A stretch of 64,000 nt of DNA from Limnephilus marmoratus (taxonomy: Eukaryota; Arthropoda; Insecta; Trichoptera; Limnephilidae): assembly GCA_917880885.1 (NCBI GenBank), contig OU862907.1, positions 66,397,072 to 66,461,071 on the forward strand. The letters run 5' to 3'. Positions 43,316 to 53,918 of this stretch are shown piece by piece. The notes under the pieces were generated by a model. The model made no database searches, was not told where the DNA came from, and was given only the letters and a program-made list of their open reading frames with translations. How positions within the stretch are numbered: position 1 is the first letter of the stretch; every line of letters starts with the position of its first letter. The position numbers and the translations under genes are program-made.

Positions 43316-43371
43316 TTAAGGATTGAATTCAAATGGGTATTTATAAATACCCATTTGAATTCAATCCTTAA
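43316..43371. repeat. Perfect 56-bp palindrome
   Basis: 28-bp arms with no spacer, beginning TTAAGGATTGAATTC and centred on TTATAA (43341-43346). Every base pairs. Located in intron 3. Confidence 0.97.
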
Positions 43372-43453
43372 TAAATAATAAAGACAAGGTTAAAAAAATA
43401 TTGTGTTGATTAAAAATATTAATTTATTATAATATAAGTACATACTTACATAA

Positions 43454-44570
43454 TCTTAATATATAAAACAAAGTCGGGTTAGTTACACTATTTATAACTC
43501 GAGAACGGCTGTACCGATTTTGATGATCTTTGATTTGTTGGATTTGTCTCCGCCCCGGATAACAGAATAACTAATAAAACATCGCAAGAATTCACGAAAA
43601 AGAAAGTAATGAAGAAAATTCATTTCTTCATACATTTTGTATAGAACGAATTCTCACATTTCAAAAGAACTGCAGCAATATTGTGATAGGTATAATATTG
43701 AACTGCGCGTGAATTTCAAAAAACTCGAAAACGTCAAATGTCAATGCGCTGATTGTTTTGCATTTGTTTTTAATCATATAATGCTGCCCTTCTTTCTTAC
43801 ACACTCAATGTCAATAGTCGAAAATGAGACAAATGGTGAACGTATGTCTGCACACCTCCAAAGGAAAAATACAATAATTATAATAAATCTCTGAAATGAA
43901 ACGCATTTTTTTACATAAGCTCCACACAGGAGGCCCTGAGGAAAATAATTTCTCTCAGGACCTACGGCATCTTAGGGAATGCTGTGTGGAGGATCTTTGG
44001 AATGGGGAAGTTAGAAAGTTCTGGGAAGGAAAAAGGTATGAGGGGTGGGTAGGAATCTGGGGGTCAGTGTGTCCGGGAGTGACGGACGTAAAAATCCATC
44101 TGTGGTACAAGGCAATGGGTCGAGAGAGTCCGGCTGGAAAGATCAAAAAGCCTCCCTCAACCAGTCTCTCTCGATCCGGCCCGCCACGCAGCAGGTGGGC
44201 AGGCGCATCAACTGCCAAGACCCGGACATAAGTCACCTCATGAACCCGGGCACCCCTGCTAAATCACCAAACGTAGCGAACCACTTGGGGTGATCTATGG
44301 CAGAGGTGTTGGTTATTCAATAAATGGTTCCCGGGGTGGCGGCACCCGTATCCGCTTCCCGAATTCCTGTATGTAATTGTAAAAGTAAGAAAATCACAAA
44401 AATATAAATCCGTACACAACGCCATCTCTGATACTGACAAAAACAAAACACGGACAGTTGCGCATTGATAATAATTGCTTCATTGCGTAATTTTTAACTT
44501 ATTAAAAAAACTGAATTTAATTCAACAGCTATTGATTCTGAGGCGGTACGAAGTTCGTCGGGTCAGCTAG
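43454..44570 (+). mobile_element. Non-autonomous Helitron carrying a SINE-like insertion
   Basis: Starts TCTTAATATATAAAAC after A and ends AGTTCGTCGGGTCAGCTAG before T. AACTCGAGAACGGCTGTACCG (43497) is a typical lepidopteran Helitron internal motif. A SINE-like repeat is inserted at 43914-44370. Confidence 0.78.
43914..44370 (-). mobile_element. SINE-like element sharing LINE B tail, copy 4
   Basis: Begins (inverse tail) CTCCACACAGGAGGCCCTGAGG, then GCTGTGTGGAGGATCTTTGG, GGGTCAGTGTGTCCGG, CTCTCTCGATCCGGCC, CCCCTGCTAAATCACCAAACG, and GGTTCCCGGGGTGGCGGC at the head end. One of the most complete copies. Confidence 0.85.
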
Positions 44571-45957
44571 TATTTTATAAAGTAAATAATCCACATGCCG
44601 CTACACGTTTAATAGGCATAGATTTTGAAAAGCAAACTACTTTTAAACTTAATTACCAAAAGAAACATCCGTTTCGGTCGGGACAGATGGAAAAACGTGC
44701 ATTAAAATTCGATTTTCATTCAAAGTTAAAAATTTCCCATATAAAACATCTTCATTGCCATTGCCGCCATTTTTTTTTTGTACGGATTTGACATTTGTAA
44801 AGTTTTGTTTCTAACTCAATACGCTTGAATTACTTAGTTTACCTAAACTAAGAACCTAATGTTGAAATGAAGTGTGATTTCCATAATCTGTGCTTAAAAA
44901 TTTGGCTGCTTATGTCATATGTTAGCAATCATCAGCAACAGTAATTAATTATAATGTATCAGTCATCATCAGCAACTATCTATACTTATATTATCTAAAA
45001 TATAACAGATTACTAACACCAAGGTACAAAAGGTTAACTGTTGAATAGGCACTAGTCTGTGATACTCCAGTAGCCTTAGACGTCAAATCATACAAGTCAT
45101 TTATGCTTAATATGAATAAAATAATTGAACATGCGGAATAAAATTTCACGAGTTTGTCCATTCAGTGATTTGCCACGTCCCGTTTCGTTACAAGACTCCA
45201 TGATGTCGTAATAAATATTAAACTTGCACACTTTACAAACACTCTGTAAATCTACTAATAATGATTTGAATTAAAAATAGGTAATTATTACTATTTATTA
45301 TTTCAAATTTAAAAATTTGTAATTATTTCACTTGCGATATGTAGGTGCAGTCGCAGTGTGCACGTATGTTTAAATCAAATTACGAACCGAATGAATAGGA
45401 CAACCCGTAAGTGCAGCTTCAAGGGCTGTCGTAAAAACTTGCCTATCTTCTAACTAGTTACAATAAGTGGGCGTAAGCAAGACAGAGAGCCTTAACGGTT
45501 AGTGGGCGTCGCTTAACGTTCACACAGATAGACCAATACATCAATTCTAAACATTTTTATTGCTTCCAACTTAAGTTATTTTACCTTTACAAGGGTATGA
45601 CGTAAACTCCAACTACGCATGCCTGGCGGACGTGAAATATGTCGGTCTTAAACCGACAAATGGACATCCGCGTAGACCGCGTAACATCTGTTCTATAAAT
45701 TTTAAATGCCAAACGCACTATAGATATTTAAATGTTCATTTCTCAGTATTGGCAATAAAACCTTACTAAAATTTTTTACCTGATATTTACAAATCAACTT
45801 TATTTAGCAAACTGCCTCATTGAGAGTTTGTCAAAATGGCGATTCTTGAAAATCTAGCAAAGTGGCCTTCCACGTCCCTGATTGCTTCCAGCACTATCAC
45901 ACTAAATTATTATTTTAGTTGTAAGTACATATATGTATATACGTAAAAAAATAAATT
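44571..45957. other. Intron 3 sequence, repeat-derived right part
   Basis: No gene seen. 45690-45955 is the second copy of the dispersed repeat at 18290-18775 (AAATGCCAAACGC, TTGGCAATAAAACC, CGTCCCTGATTGC). The rest is AT-rich and unassigned. Confidence 0.5.
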
Positions 45958-45961
45958 ATGC

Positions 45962-46519
45962 TGTGGGTACTCAAGTGTCGTGGCTGATGATTGAATGAAG
46001 GAAACGAGTTTGCGTGTAAAAAATCGCCTTTAATAAGTCCACACAATAATTATAATACGTGAGCACACAAACGCGTCAGCGTACAATTTTACGATATTAA
46101 ATAGTACACACCGGGTCAAGGTTGATTGCGGTTAGACGAGGCAACTGCTCCGTGGTAAGTTGAACGAATACTGATTTTTCGCTGTTACTAGGCGCTTTTT
46201 ATATGGCCCGACGAGTGGAGTATTAGTGGTAAATCGTCACTTCGGCTAATTACTCGAAGGTACTAGAACCTGTGCATTTCAAGCGTACAATGGTTCGTAC
46301 CTTTTCTGGAATGTGCGTGAGGTAGGTAGATCCACTCCTCTGTCTCGGCGAAGTAGGTATTTACCTACGCTCAGTTGTGTATCGACCATGATCGACGGCT
46401 GTCGAACGCTCTAGTAATTTCGCTTGCATACAATTGAACCCAGGCGCCGCTTCGAGAAACATCGACACGTTTCGGTTGCAATTCAAAGCGTGACGTAGCA
46501 ATAATGCGTGGTTGCTACA
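45962..46519 (-). mobile_element. Solo LTR (LTR retrotransposon), 4-bp TSD
   Basis: TG...CA ends (TGTGGGTACTCAAG / GGTTGCTACA) are flanked by ATGC on both sides (45958-45961, 46520-46523). On the minus strand a TATAAAAAGCGCC promoter lies near 46205, and ATTATAATTATTGTG and TTATTAAAGG lie downstream. The promoter orientation gives the strand. A 4-bp duplication suggests Ty3/gypsy. No internal region is present, so it probably formed by LTR-LTR recombination. It lies in intron 3, antisense to the gene. Confidence 0.75.
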
Positions 46520-46523
46520 ATGC

Positions 46524-47340
46524 CAGTAAAATTGACCAATTTACATTTTTTTTTAATCGTAATAAAATTGTTTAAAAAAAAATTAAAACACGTCGTCGAG
46601 TACACGAATGAAACCAACTGTTATTTAAAGAATTTTTTTTAGAAAATAATTTAGCCCTCATGTTTTACATGGCAACATTAAAAAAATAACTTTTATCATT
46701 GATGTTGCTATTCCAAATTCCTGTAATATTCAAAAATCTGTTTCTGAAAAAATAAGAAAATATTCAGATTTATAAAATGAGATTAAAAGAATTTGGCATT
46801 CTCAGACTATAAAAATATTACCATTTATTATTTCGGCTACTGGCATTATACCTAGATCTCTGATTCAAAATTTAGGCATATTAGATTTCTCAAAGAATTT
46901 ATAAATAAAAATGCAAAAATCAGTCATTTTAAATAGATGTAGGATTACAAAAGATTTTTTAAATATTTATATTGAGGGGTCAGTAGTATTTATAGGTTCA
47001 ATTAGGAATTCCACCGAGCCGAACCCTCTGATATGAAAATATCTGGAGTCGGTGAATTATTTTCCATTTGGTCTCTTTGACATGTTGTTCTTGTATTATT
47101 TTGTATTTATAATACTTATATAGTGCAATTGCATAGCGTGGATTGACTAGATGATAATTTGTGGAAAAGTGTGTGAAAGGGTTAAGTTTTTCCTGTGGGA
47201 AAGATTTAAGCCGGACATAAAATCTGAGCGATTAAACTAATGAGACCTTTACCTTTATGGAAATAGCTTTATCTTAAACACCTATAGTAATGAAATGTTG
47301 AAATAATAAAAGAAAACCTCCTCTGGTAAAATTTTCTAAT
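46524..47340. other. Intron 3 sequence, mostly unassigned
   Basis: AT-rich. No conserved frame, except that the last part may be damaged 5' sequence of the LINE at 47341. Confidence 0.45.
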
Positions 47341-47945
47341 GAAAAGCCATAATGAAAATTATACTGAAAGTTCCTGTAAGAACTAGCACTGATGAAATCT
47401 TCAACAATCTTAACATCATGTCAATTAAACAACTATATTCTAAAACTATACTCATTTACATTCATAAGTACAAAACCCAAGAAATAACAACTAACACGTA
47501 CATTAGAAACACTAGATCTCATGGTCAAAAACATATCCAACAAGTAACTACTAACACAACATTTGGGCAAAAAAGCTTCTTATATTATGGCATTAAAGTC
47601 GACAATAAAATACCACTCTCACTCAAAAACCTCAACATTATAACATTTAAATTTCAAATAAAAAGCTGGATACTAAATATAGGGAGATCAGAAATAGAAA
47701 ATATATTGATATCAAATACAGACTAAAACCGAATCTAGTGAACTGAATTATAAAAAAAAAACACTATCTTATTTACTTTACAATTATTTTAAAAAAATAC
47801 CACATGATATATGTTTATAACAAATTCATATTAATATCTTATAAATGAAATTCTCAGCACGGGAGATCCCAGTGAGGATATCATTATCTCTACTTGTTAC
47901 TAAGAAAGGAAGACAATAAATCATTATTATTATTATTATTTTTAT
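47341..47945 (+). mobile_element. LINE 3' part ending in (ATT)n
   Basis: Coding tail 47352-47726 followed by a 3' UTR and (ATT)n at 47926-47942. Lies in intron 3, about 180 bp before exon D. Confidence 0.8.
47352..47726 (+). pseudogene. LINE ORF2 C-terminus
   Basis: 124 codons: MKIILKVPVRTSTDEIF, IKQLYSKTILIYIHKY, FGQKSFLYYGIKVDNKIP and FKFQIKSWIL. These are C-terminal motifs of CR1/Jockey-type LINE proteins, the same family as 37197. No catalytic part. Confidence 0.75.
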
Positions 47946-48122
47946 AATGGTCAATTTGGACAATTGAAAATTAAAGCGACGAAATGCCTCCCTCCGAATT
48001 CATATTTTTTTGAGAATAGACAAACAAGAATAGACAAATAAGTTATAGACAAAAAACATAACAATGAGTGGTAAGATATTACATATCATGTAAAATTGTT
48101 ATAAAATTGTTTTTTTTTTCAG

Positions 48123-48170
48123 ACATGTTTCATGCAGGGAACAGTCGCAGTTGTTTGCTGCGGCGATTGA
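48123..48170 (+). CDS. CLIP-domain gene, terminal exon D (end of CLIP 2 and stop)
   Basis: Acceptor with a long T run (TTTTTTTTTTCAG). Phase 0 joins exon C. Encodes TCFMQGTVAVVCCGD, then TGA (48168-48170). This supplies Cys4-Cys6 of CLIP 2 with the VCC signature; the usual CGF is TCF here, so the CG glycine is replaced. The protein ends two residues after the final Cys pair, and no trypsin-like domain follows. Typical CLIP proteases continue into a linker and catalytic domain, so this is either a CLIP-only protein or one isoform of a longer gene. No GT donor precedes the stop. Confidence 0.85.
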   Translation, partial: TCFMQGTVAVVCCGD

Positions 48171-48237
48171 TCGACCTTCTACTAATTGCTTCATTCGCAT
48201 TCATATGTGCTCTTCTGTAAAACAGCCATTTGTCTCA

Positions 48238-48243
48238 AATAAA
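48238..48243 (+). promoter_or_regulatory. Poly(A) signal of the CLIP gene
   Basis: AATAAA 68 bp after the stop codon of exon D, a normal spacing for a short 3' UTR. No other poly(A) signal lies nearer. Confidence 0.6.
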
Positions 48244-48309
48244 TATGATTCATTCAATACTTCTTATTTTTCCATTCAAAATGTATTCTCCCGACATTCC
48301 TATATTTCA

Positions 48310-48735
48310 ATTTCTGAGGCAGGTTTGAGTACCGCCGTCCCGGGAACCATTTGTTGGGTAACCAACACCCCTGCCAACGGTCACCTCAAGTGGTTGGCGA
48401 AGTTTGATGGCTTAGCAGGGGTGCACAGGTTTGTCCGGGTCTTGGCGGTGGATGCATCCTCCCACCAGCTGCTTGAGAGAGAATTGTGTGAGAGAGAATT
48501 GTCGAGGGAGACCTTTTGACCTCGCCAGCAGAACACCGCTTCGGAATGGATGGATTCATACGTCCGTCACTCTTGGAGACACTGACCCATAGATTCCTAC
48601 CCACTCCTCACACCGTTTTCCTTCCCAGATCTTCATCCGCCTCTTTTCCTCAAAATATCCTCTACATCCCCAAAGATAACACAGGCCCTGAGAGAAATTA
48701 TTTTCCTCAGGGCCTCCTGTGTGGAGCTAAAACAA
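48310..48735 (+). mobile_element. SINE-like element sharing LINE B tail, copy 5 (most complete, sense)
   Basis: Head CCGCCGTCCCGGGAACCATTT, then GGGTAACCAACACCCCTGCC, GGTCACCTCAAGTGG, AGCAGGGGTGCACAGG, CTCGCCAGCAGAACACC, and the tail CCTGAGAGAAATTATTTTCCTCAGGG then CCTCCTGTGTGGAGC. Starts about 70 bp after the CLIP gene poly(A) signal. Confidence 0.85.
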
Positions 48736-48739
48736 TTTT

Positions 48740-49785
48740 TTTTTTTAATATTTTGAAGGTTATCTTGCAAAGAAGTGTTTTTTTCCTAAAACAATTAAAT
48801 TAGCACCAACTACCAAAGAGCAGATAATGAATAAGTATAACCCATTGACCGCCGATCTTTGGCCTGTTTTAACTTTTAATCATTTTGTAATTTTTGTCAA
48901 ATTACATCTTTCAATGTAATTTTTTACTACACTTGGCCGCCGCTAATGAAAGACTGTTAAAAAACAGCTTTTAGTTAAGGCCGTTATTCCCAATCTTTCT
49001 GATCAACTGTTGAGCCGAAATTTTGGCTCAACACTCCTCAAATGCATAAATACGCTCTTCTCAAAACAACTCCACGATCAACAGGCCAATAGAGCGTTAC
49101 TAAACAAATCACTTAGTTGATCGGATACCATTTCAATTGGTCGATTGAAAAGTTGTCAATCAAAAGGCATGACATATACAGGGTGTTAAGGGACCTACTT
49201 GACTTTCCCATTACCCTTGCCCATTAGCAGTGGCGTAACTACAGGGTGGCAGGGCTAGCAAAGTGCCACGGGCCCCGGCCCAAGAGATCGTGAGCTCAGA
49301 AGTAACCTAACATTTTTTTTAAAAATTGTAAAAATTATAAATTTTATACAAGTACCATAAAATTAATTAAAGTTAGACACAACTTTTAAACAAAAGTTAG
49401 ACTGTATACAAATTATTATGATTTAAACGCATTCATAAGAAATGGATGTCGAAGAATTTTAGAACGCGTCCATTGATTATTTAATTTTTTGTCGTCATAC
49501 TTTGGTGGCGCAGGCGAGCTAGTGACGCTCGGAGTATTCCCGCATTTTGCTAAGCAAGAAAGTACTTTTTTCGTGGCGCTGGCGGACTAGTGACGCATGA
49601 TGTTAAGCCTCGATGACACACGGCTAGTTTACAAGCTTGACAATGAAGTGCAATGACACTGAATGTATAGAACACAGTAAACCACATTTTAAAAAAACAT
49701 TTTTTCTTCATGACATAAATTTGATTAAAAGATGATTTATAAAGCGATTTGCTTTAATTTAATTTTACATAAATTTGAATTTAAC
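48740..49785. other. Intergenic, no gene; two TE termini
   Basis: Contains the MITE-type terminus TACAGGGTGTTAAGGGACC (about 49187) and the terminus CAGTGGCGTAACTACAGGGTGG at 49227, of the same type as the inverse at 59180 and 61575 (CAGTGGCGTAGCTAGCATGG). The rest is AT-rich and unassigned. Confidence 0.5.
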
Positions 49786-49786
49786 A

Positions 49787-50217
49787 ATAGATAGAAAGGA
49801 AGAATCACTAATGGTGAGTTTAGTTATACTACTTTTAGATCTGAATGAGTTAAATATATTCAGATCTAAAATTAGAGACATGATCTGAAGCCCAGGCAAC
49901 GCTAGGTACTTTATCTAGTATTAAATAAATATGAGCAATTTCTAAACTATGTTTTATATTTTATTACATTATAGTTATTCTTCATTATGTTAACACAAAA
50001 TTTCAAAGGTATAATAATAATATACCTTATATGCAATTCTAATTTTGAGATCGGCGACTGCAATGAAAAAATATTTTTTCCACTATTATGCCTTTTTAAT
50101 TTTTTATAAAAATGTAGGTTACACAGCTTTACTTTAACACCATGAGTTATGTGTTTAGTATTGCCATTTGATCAACAGTGGCGCCCTCATATATTTTCTA
50201 CTCTTATTTGACAAACT
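49787..50217 (+). repeat. Hairpin repeat family, copy 3
   Basis: GGAAGAATCACTAATGGTGAG, then the stem TTTAGATCTGAAT / ATTCAGATCTAAA, and on to GCCATTTGATCAACAGTGGCGCC and TTGACAAACTGTA. Full-length relative to copies 1 and 2. Confidence 0.85.
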
Positions 50218-50627
50218 GTATGTTGAACTACAATACTATTTTGAGTGATATGAATATGCTCAAATTGTCAGACAGAAGAACTTTCACTGACTTGGTATTT
50301 CTGTATAAAATTCTAAATGATTTAGTTGACAGTCCGGTATTGCTAGAATTGATAAGCTTCCGGATTCCGCTACGTAATACTAAAAGTCAGGATTTATTTC
50401 AGTGCAGTAATTCTGGAACTAACTACCATATGTATTCCTCTTTGCCCAGAATACTAATGGAGGGAAACAATTATACCAAGTCAGTGGACATCTTCAATTT
50501 ATTTTTAAACAAATATAAAATCTTGTTACGAAGGCAGTTCAGTTATGTACAATAAATACTGTGTATTTCTTACTATTCATTTGTAAAAGCCCCGAAAAAG
50601 GACGTTAATAAATAAATGAATATTAGT
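50218..50627 (+). pseudogene. LINE ORF2 C-terminus fragment
   Basis: The frame to 50555 reads LSDRRTFTDLVFLYKILNDLVDSPVLLELI.FRIP, an RR..DL.FLYK.L typical of the LINE C-terminus next to the 3' UTR. It ends near a (TAAA)n-like tail (AATAAATAAATGAA). It abuts the hairpin repeat at 50217, so the 5' truncation point is there. Confidence 0.75.
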
Positions 50628-50629
50628 AG

Positions 50630-51000
50630 ACATGCCCTGAGTGATAAAAGCGTATTATTTCCCCCTCCCCATACCGGTTCCACTGGAACCGGCTGGGATT
50701 GAGTTTGGCTTCGCGTGAATCTAAAAAATGTGACGTCATCATTCTTCTGCGAGCCAGCGTCGAGCGCTCATCGGTGCATTTTACGAAATAACACTGCAAA
50801 AAACATGGTTTGTGTTTTGAAAACGTGTAAATATTTACTATCACTCGAGATACATGGCGTGTGCTCGTCGATGTTTATTGGGGTAAGTAAATTATGAAAC
50901 ATTTGTAAAAGTGTCCTAATTAAATACGGCAACATAATATTGGAGTCTGAAAATAAGCGAACTTTACTTTGCCGTATTTAGACTTTGCAAATTTGTTCAT
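50630..51000 (+). repeat. Dispersed repeat U, uninterrupted copy
   Basis: Matches 27733-28012 followed by 32838-32945 without the 4.8-kb insertion; gives the empty site TATGAAACATTTGTAAAAG at about 50895-50913. Confidence 0.85.
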
Positions 51001-51116
51001 TCAGCTTTTTCACCATTCATAGTTTTGCGGATAAAATCAAGCATTTTTAGACCGTTTGCCAAGCGATTTTTATACCTATTTCCTACATTCGTGATGATAT
51101 AAGGCTCACTTAGAAT

Positions 51117-51775
51117 GTATACATTTAATGGCGAAGAATGTAAGTATGTCTAAAGTCATGTTGAAAGAGAGAGTACCAAAACAATGTGCAATATAGTTGT
51201 GAAAGATGAATACTTGGAACAGGTGGATGAGTTTGTTTATTTGGGAAGTATGTTTACCAGAGATGGGAAGGCGGATAGAGATATTGAAAGAAGGGGAAAT
51301 GCAGGTAACTCTATTAATGGAGGACTGAATGCCGTTGGCGCTAACAAAAAACTGTCCAACGAAAAGAAACTAGCAGTCGACAATGGAGTGCTGGAACCTA
51401 CCCTGATGTATGACCGTGAGGCATGGATCTGGCAGAGGAAGGATAAAAGCAGACTGAATGCTGCTGAAATGAGATCTCCGAGGCGTACGTGTGATAAAAC
51501 CGTGTGAGAAATGAGGAGATCCACAAATAATGCAAGAATGATGTAAGAGTAATGAGTTGGTTTGGGCATGTAGAGCGAATGAACGAAGAAACGAGTGCAA
51601 GAAGAATATATGACGTAAATGTGAATGGTAGAAGAAATCGGAGACGTCCGAGTAAGACATGGCACGATCAAGTGAATCAGATACTTGAGTCGGGAGTCAA
51701 ATAATAGAAGAGTATGTATGAATGTGAATGAGGCAAGGAGAGTGTGCCAAGACCGAGTTGTTTTGGCGGTCCTAC
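51117..51775 (+). mobile_element. LINE family T, longest copy
   Basis: 51184-51507 encodes QVDEFVYLGSMFTRDGKADRDIERRGNA, LNAVGANKKL, EPTLMYDREAWIWQRKDKSRLNAAEMRS. A damaged WFGHVERMNEE region and CQDRVV-like end follow. The FVYLGS...DIERR motif is a common RT C-terminal segment in insect LINEs. The TTAG tail is missing here (the sequence becomes CGGTCCTACCTC at about 51772). Confidence 0.82.
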
Positions 51776-51779
51776 CTCT

Positions 51780-52246
51780 CTTTTTAATTTAAATTTACCT
51801 ACACCCATCAAAATGATTTCTTTTATTAATTTTTATTTTTTAATTTATATTTCATCGTATCGTTAAAATAAATATAATGATTTTTTATATTCTTGAATAA
51901 AACAAAGGCGTAATTGCGTTTCTCTATAAAAACAAAAGATTTATTAATAATACGTATTTACAACTCTTAAAAATTATATTATCGGTTAACAAAAGATTCA
52001 CTTACCTATAAAAACAAAAGAAACAACATTTAAAGCCCTTATTTCAGGTTTCTTTAATAAATAATAAATCAAATAAGATAATATTTTCAGGAATTGTTAA
52101 TCCAATAATTCTGACAGTTATATTTTCCTAACTTGATTCATTTGTTTGATATCTAGTGGGCCACCAACTAGCTCAGTACTTACTCAGTGAATACAATCTT
52201 AAGGAAAGCACTCATAAGTGGTTTTCTTTACATAAATATAATAAAA
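51780..52246. other. Intergenic, nothing recognised
   Basis: AT-rich. TAAAAACAAAAGA appears twice (51929, 52008). Confidence 0.45.
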
Positions 52247-52814
52247 CTAGCTGACCCGGCCACTGTGGCTAACGAAATACAACGCCATCTACTGGATGGT
52301 CACCCAATCTTTATAACCACCATAAATTAACTCACACCGCCATCTGTTAATTTGCATACAAATCAAATCCACACCACCCGCTTATCAACCCGCTCGTCCA
52401 CCACAAACAGACATTCTCCTTTGTGTGACGAGGGGTATGGGGGGGGGGGTCATCAGCTTTGTGACGTCACATGCATAAAACAACTGCGACACATGCGACT
52501 GCCACAAAAATATTTTTAAAAAATATATGAAACTTAAAAATATTACCAACTTTTATTTTAACATGTAAAATTGCAAAATATGTGACATCACATTGAGGGG
52601 GGGGAGGGGTGTGTGACGTAATTTATGGATGGCCCCTAATTATATATTTCAACCAATTTACACAAAACCTTGACAAATTATATACCTAAACCTACTTCAT
52701 GAATCACTCTATCTATTGGGGAAAACTGCATGAAAATCCTTTCAATAGGTCTTGAGTTTATCACGAACAGACAGACAGACGTGGCGGAGGATTTTAATTT
52801 ATAATATGTAGAGA
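52247..52814 (-). mobile_element. Non-autonomous Helitron with Harbinger-like remnant inside
   Basis: Minus strand: TCTCTACATATTATAAATT at 52814, then GTCTGTCTGTTCGTGATAAAC and AGATAGAGTGATTCATGAAG, ending GGCCGGGTCAGCTAG at 52247. A and T flank. A G-rich piece at 52423-52639 with GACGTAATTTATGGATGGCCCC then TAA is the end of a Harbinger-type element inserted in it. Confidence 0.82.
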
Positions 52815-52879
52815 TAGAGATAAATGTTGTAGAGATTATTTTTTCAAATCTTTTTCATTTACTTACAAATAATTGCCAA

Positions 52880-53165
52880 ATTGCCGGATCCAGGATTTTT
52901 TTCTGGGGGGGGGGGGGCACGACAATAAACTTTAAGTATCATACTTCAAGTTTATTTCTATAAGTTCAAGTATGTATAGGAAGGATTATGAAAGAAAGTG
53001 TCAAAACAATAGAAAAATTAAATGTTTAATAAATACAGTTTTTGCTTCTAAGTATGCACTGTGATACTGTGATGGAATCTTTACAGTACACAAAAATACC
53101 GTCTGGGGGGAGGGGGGGACACGTGCCCCCGTGCCCCCCCCCCCCCATCCTAAATCCGCCCTTGA
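52880..53165. mobile_element. hAT-like MITE with poly-G subterminal tracts
   Basis: Left GCCGGATCCAGGATTTTTTTC then G12; right C9-ATCCTAAATCCGCCCTTG. The ends are imperfect inverses (CAAGGGCGGATTTAGGAT / GCCGGATCCAGGAT), resembling hAT CAGGGCCGGAT-type termini. No clean duplication. Confidence 0.55.
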
Positions 53166-53240
53166 TTTGTTCGATTTTTGTAAAAACTCATATAGGTCTC
53201 ATAAAAATCGTTGTATCTCCATTACTATCATAGTGAGAAA

Positions 53241-53279
53241 TCTCTACATATTATAAAGTAAAGTCCCCCGCGCCGTCTT

Positions 53280-53312
<33 letters not shown>

Positions 53313-53918
53313 TCGCGATAAACTCGAAAACTACTGAACGGATTTTCATGCGGTTTTCACCAATAGATAGAGTGTTTCGTGAGGAAGGTTTACGTATGTA
53401 ATTTGTCAAGAATTTGTGTAAATTGGTTGAAACATAACGATAATTGTTAGAAGTGTCGGAAAAATTCCAGCCGCCTGGTAGCTTTCATCGAAAACGCTGC
53501 CTAATCCTTTTGGGATATAACAAAACAACGTATGGTGGGATATTCCTCTTTTATAGATCTACAAAAAAGTCCGCGATGGCATATATCTATCTTTTACGGA
53601 TAGCATTGAGGACTTTTTTGTAGATCTATAAAAGAGGAATATCCCACCATTAATTGTTTTGTTATATCCCAAAAGGATTAGGCAGCGTTTTCGATGAAAG
53701 CTACCAGGCGGCTGGACTTTTTTCCAACACTTCTAATAATTATCGTTATGTTTCAACCAATTTACACAAATCATTGACAAATTACATACTTAAACCTTCC
53801 TCGCGAAATACTCTATATATTGGTGAAAACCGCATGAAAATCCTTTCAGTAGTTTTCGAGTTTATCGCGAACAGACAGACAGACGGCGCGGGGGACTTTA
53901 CTTTATAATATGTAGAGA
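53241..53918. repeat. Inverted repeat with about 310-bp arms
   Basis: Left arm 53241-53570 and right arm 53609-53918 are almost perfect inverse copies, separated by about 38 bp. Both outer ends are Helitron 5' termini (TCTCTACATA). The arms include a (CTGT)n / (ACAG)n stretch. Confidence 0.92.
53279..53312 (+). repeat. (CTGT)n microsatellite
   Basis: Eight CTGT units within the Helitron 5' region; the other copies have two to three. Confidence 0.9.

Noticed and set aside
43955..44293. Overlapping 82-111 codon frames on both strands
   Set aside because: Translation of the SINE-like repeat; the same pseudo-peptides appear at 8651, 16612 and 48386.
48151..48519. 122-codon frame overlapping CLIP exon D
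   Set aside because: It is in a different frame from the in-frame CLIP exon, and most of it is SINE-like repeat.
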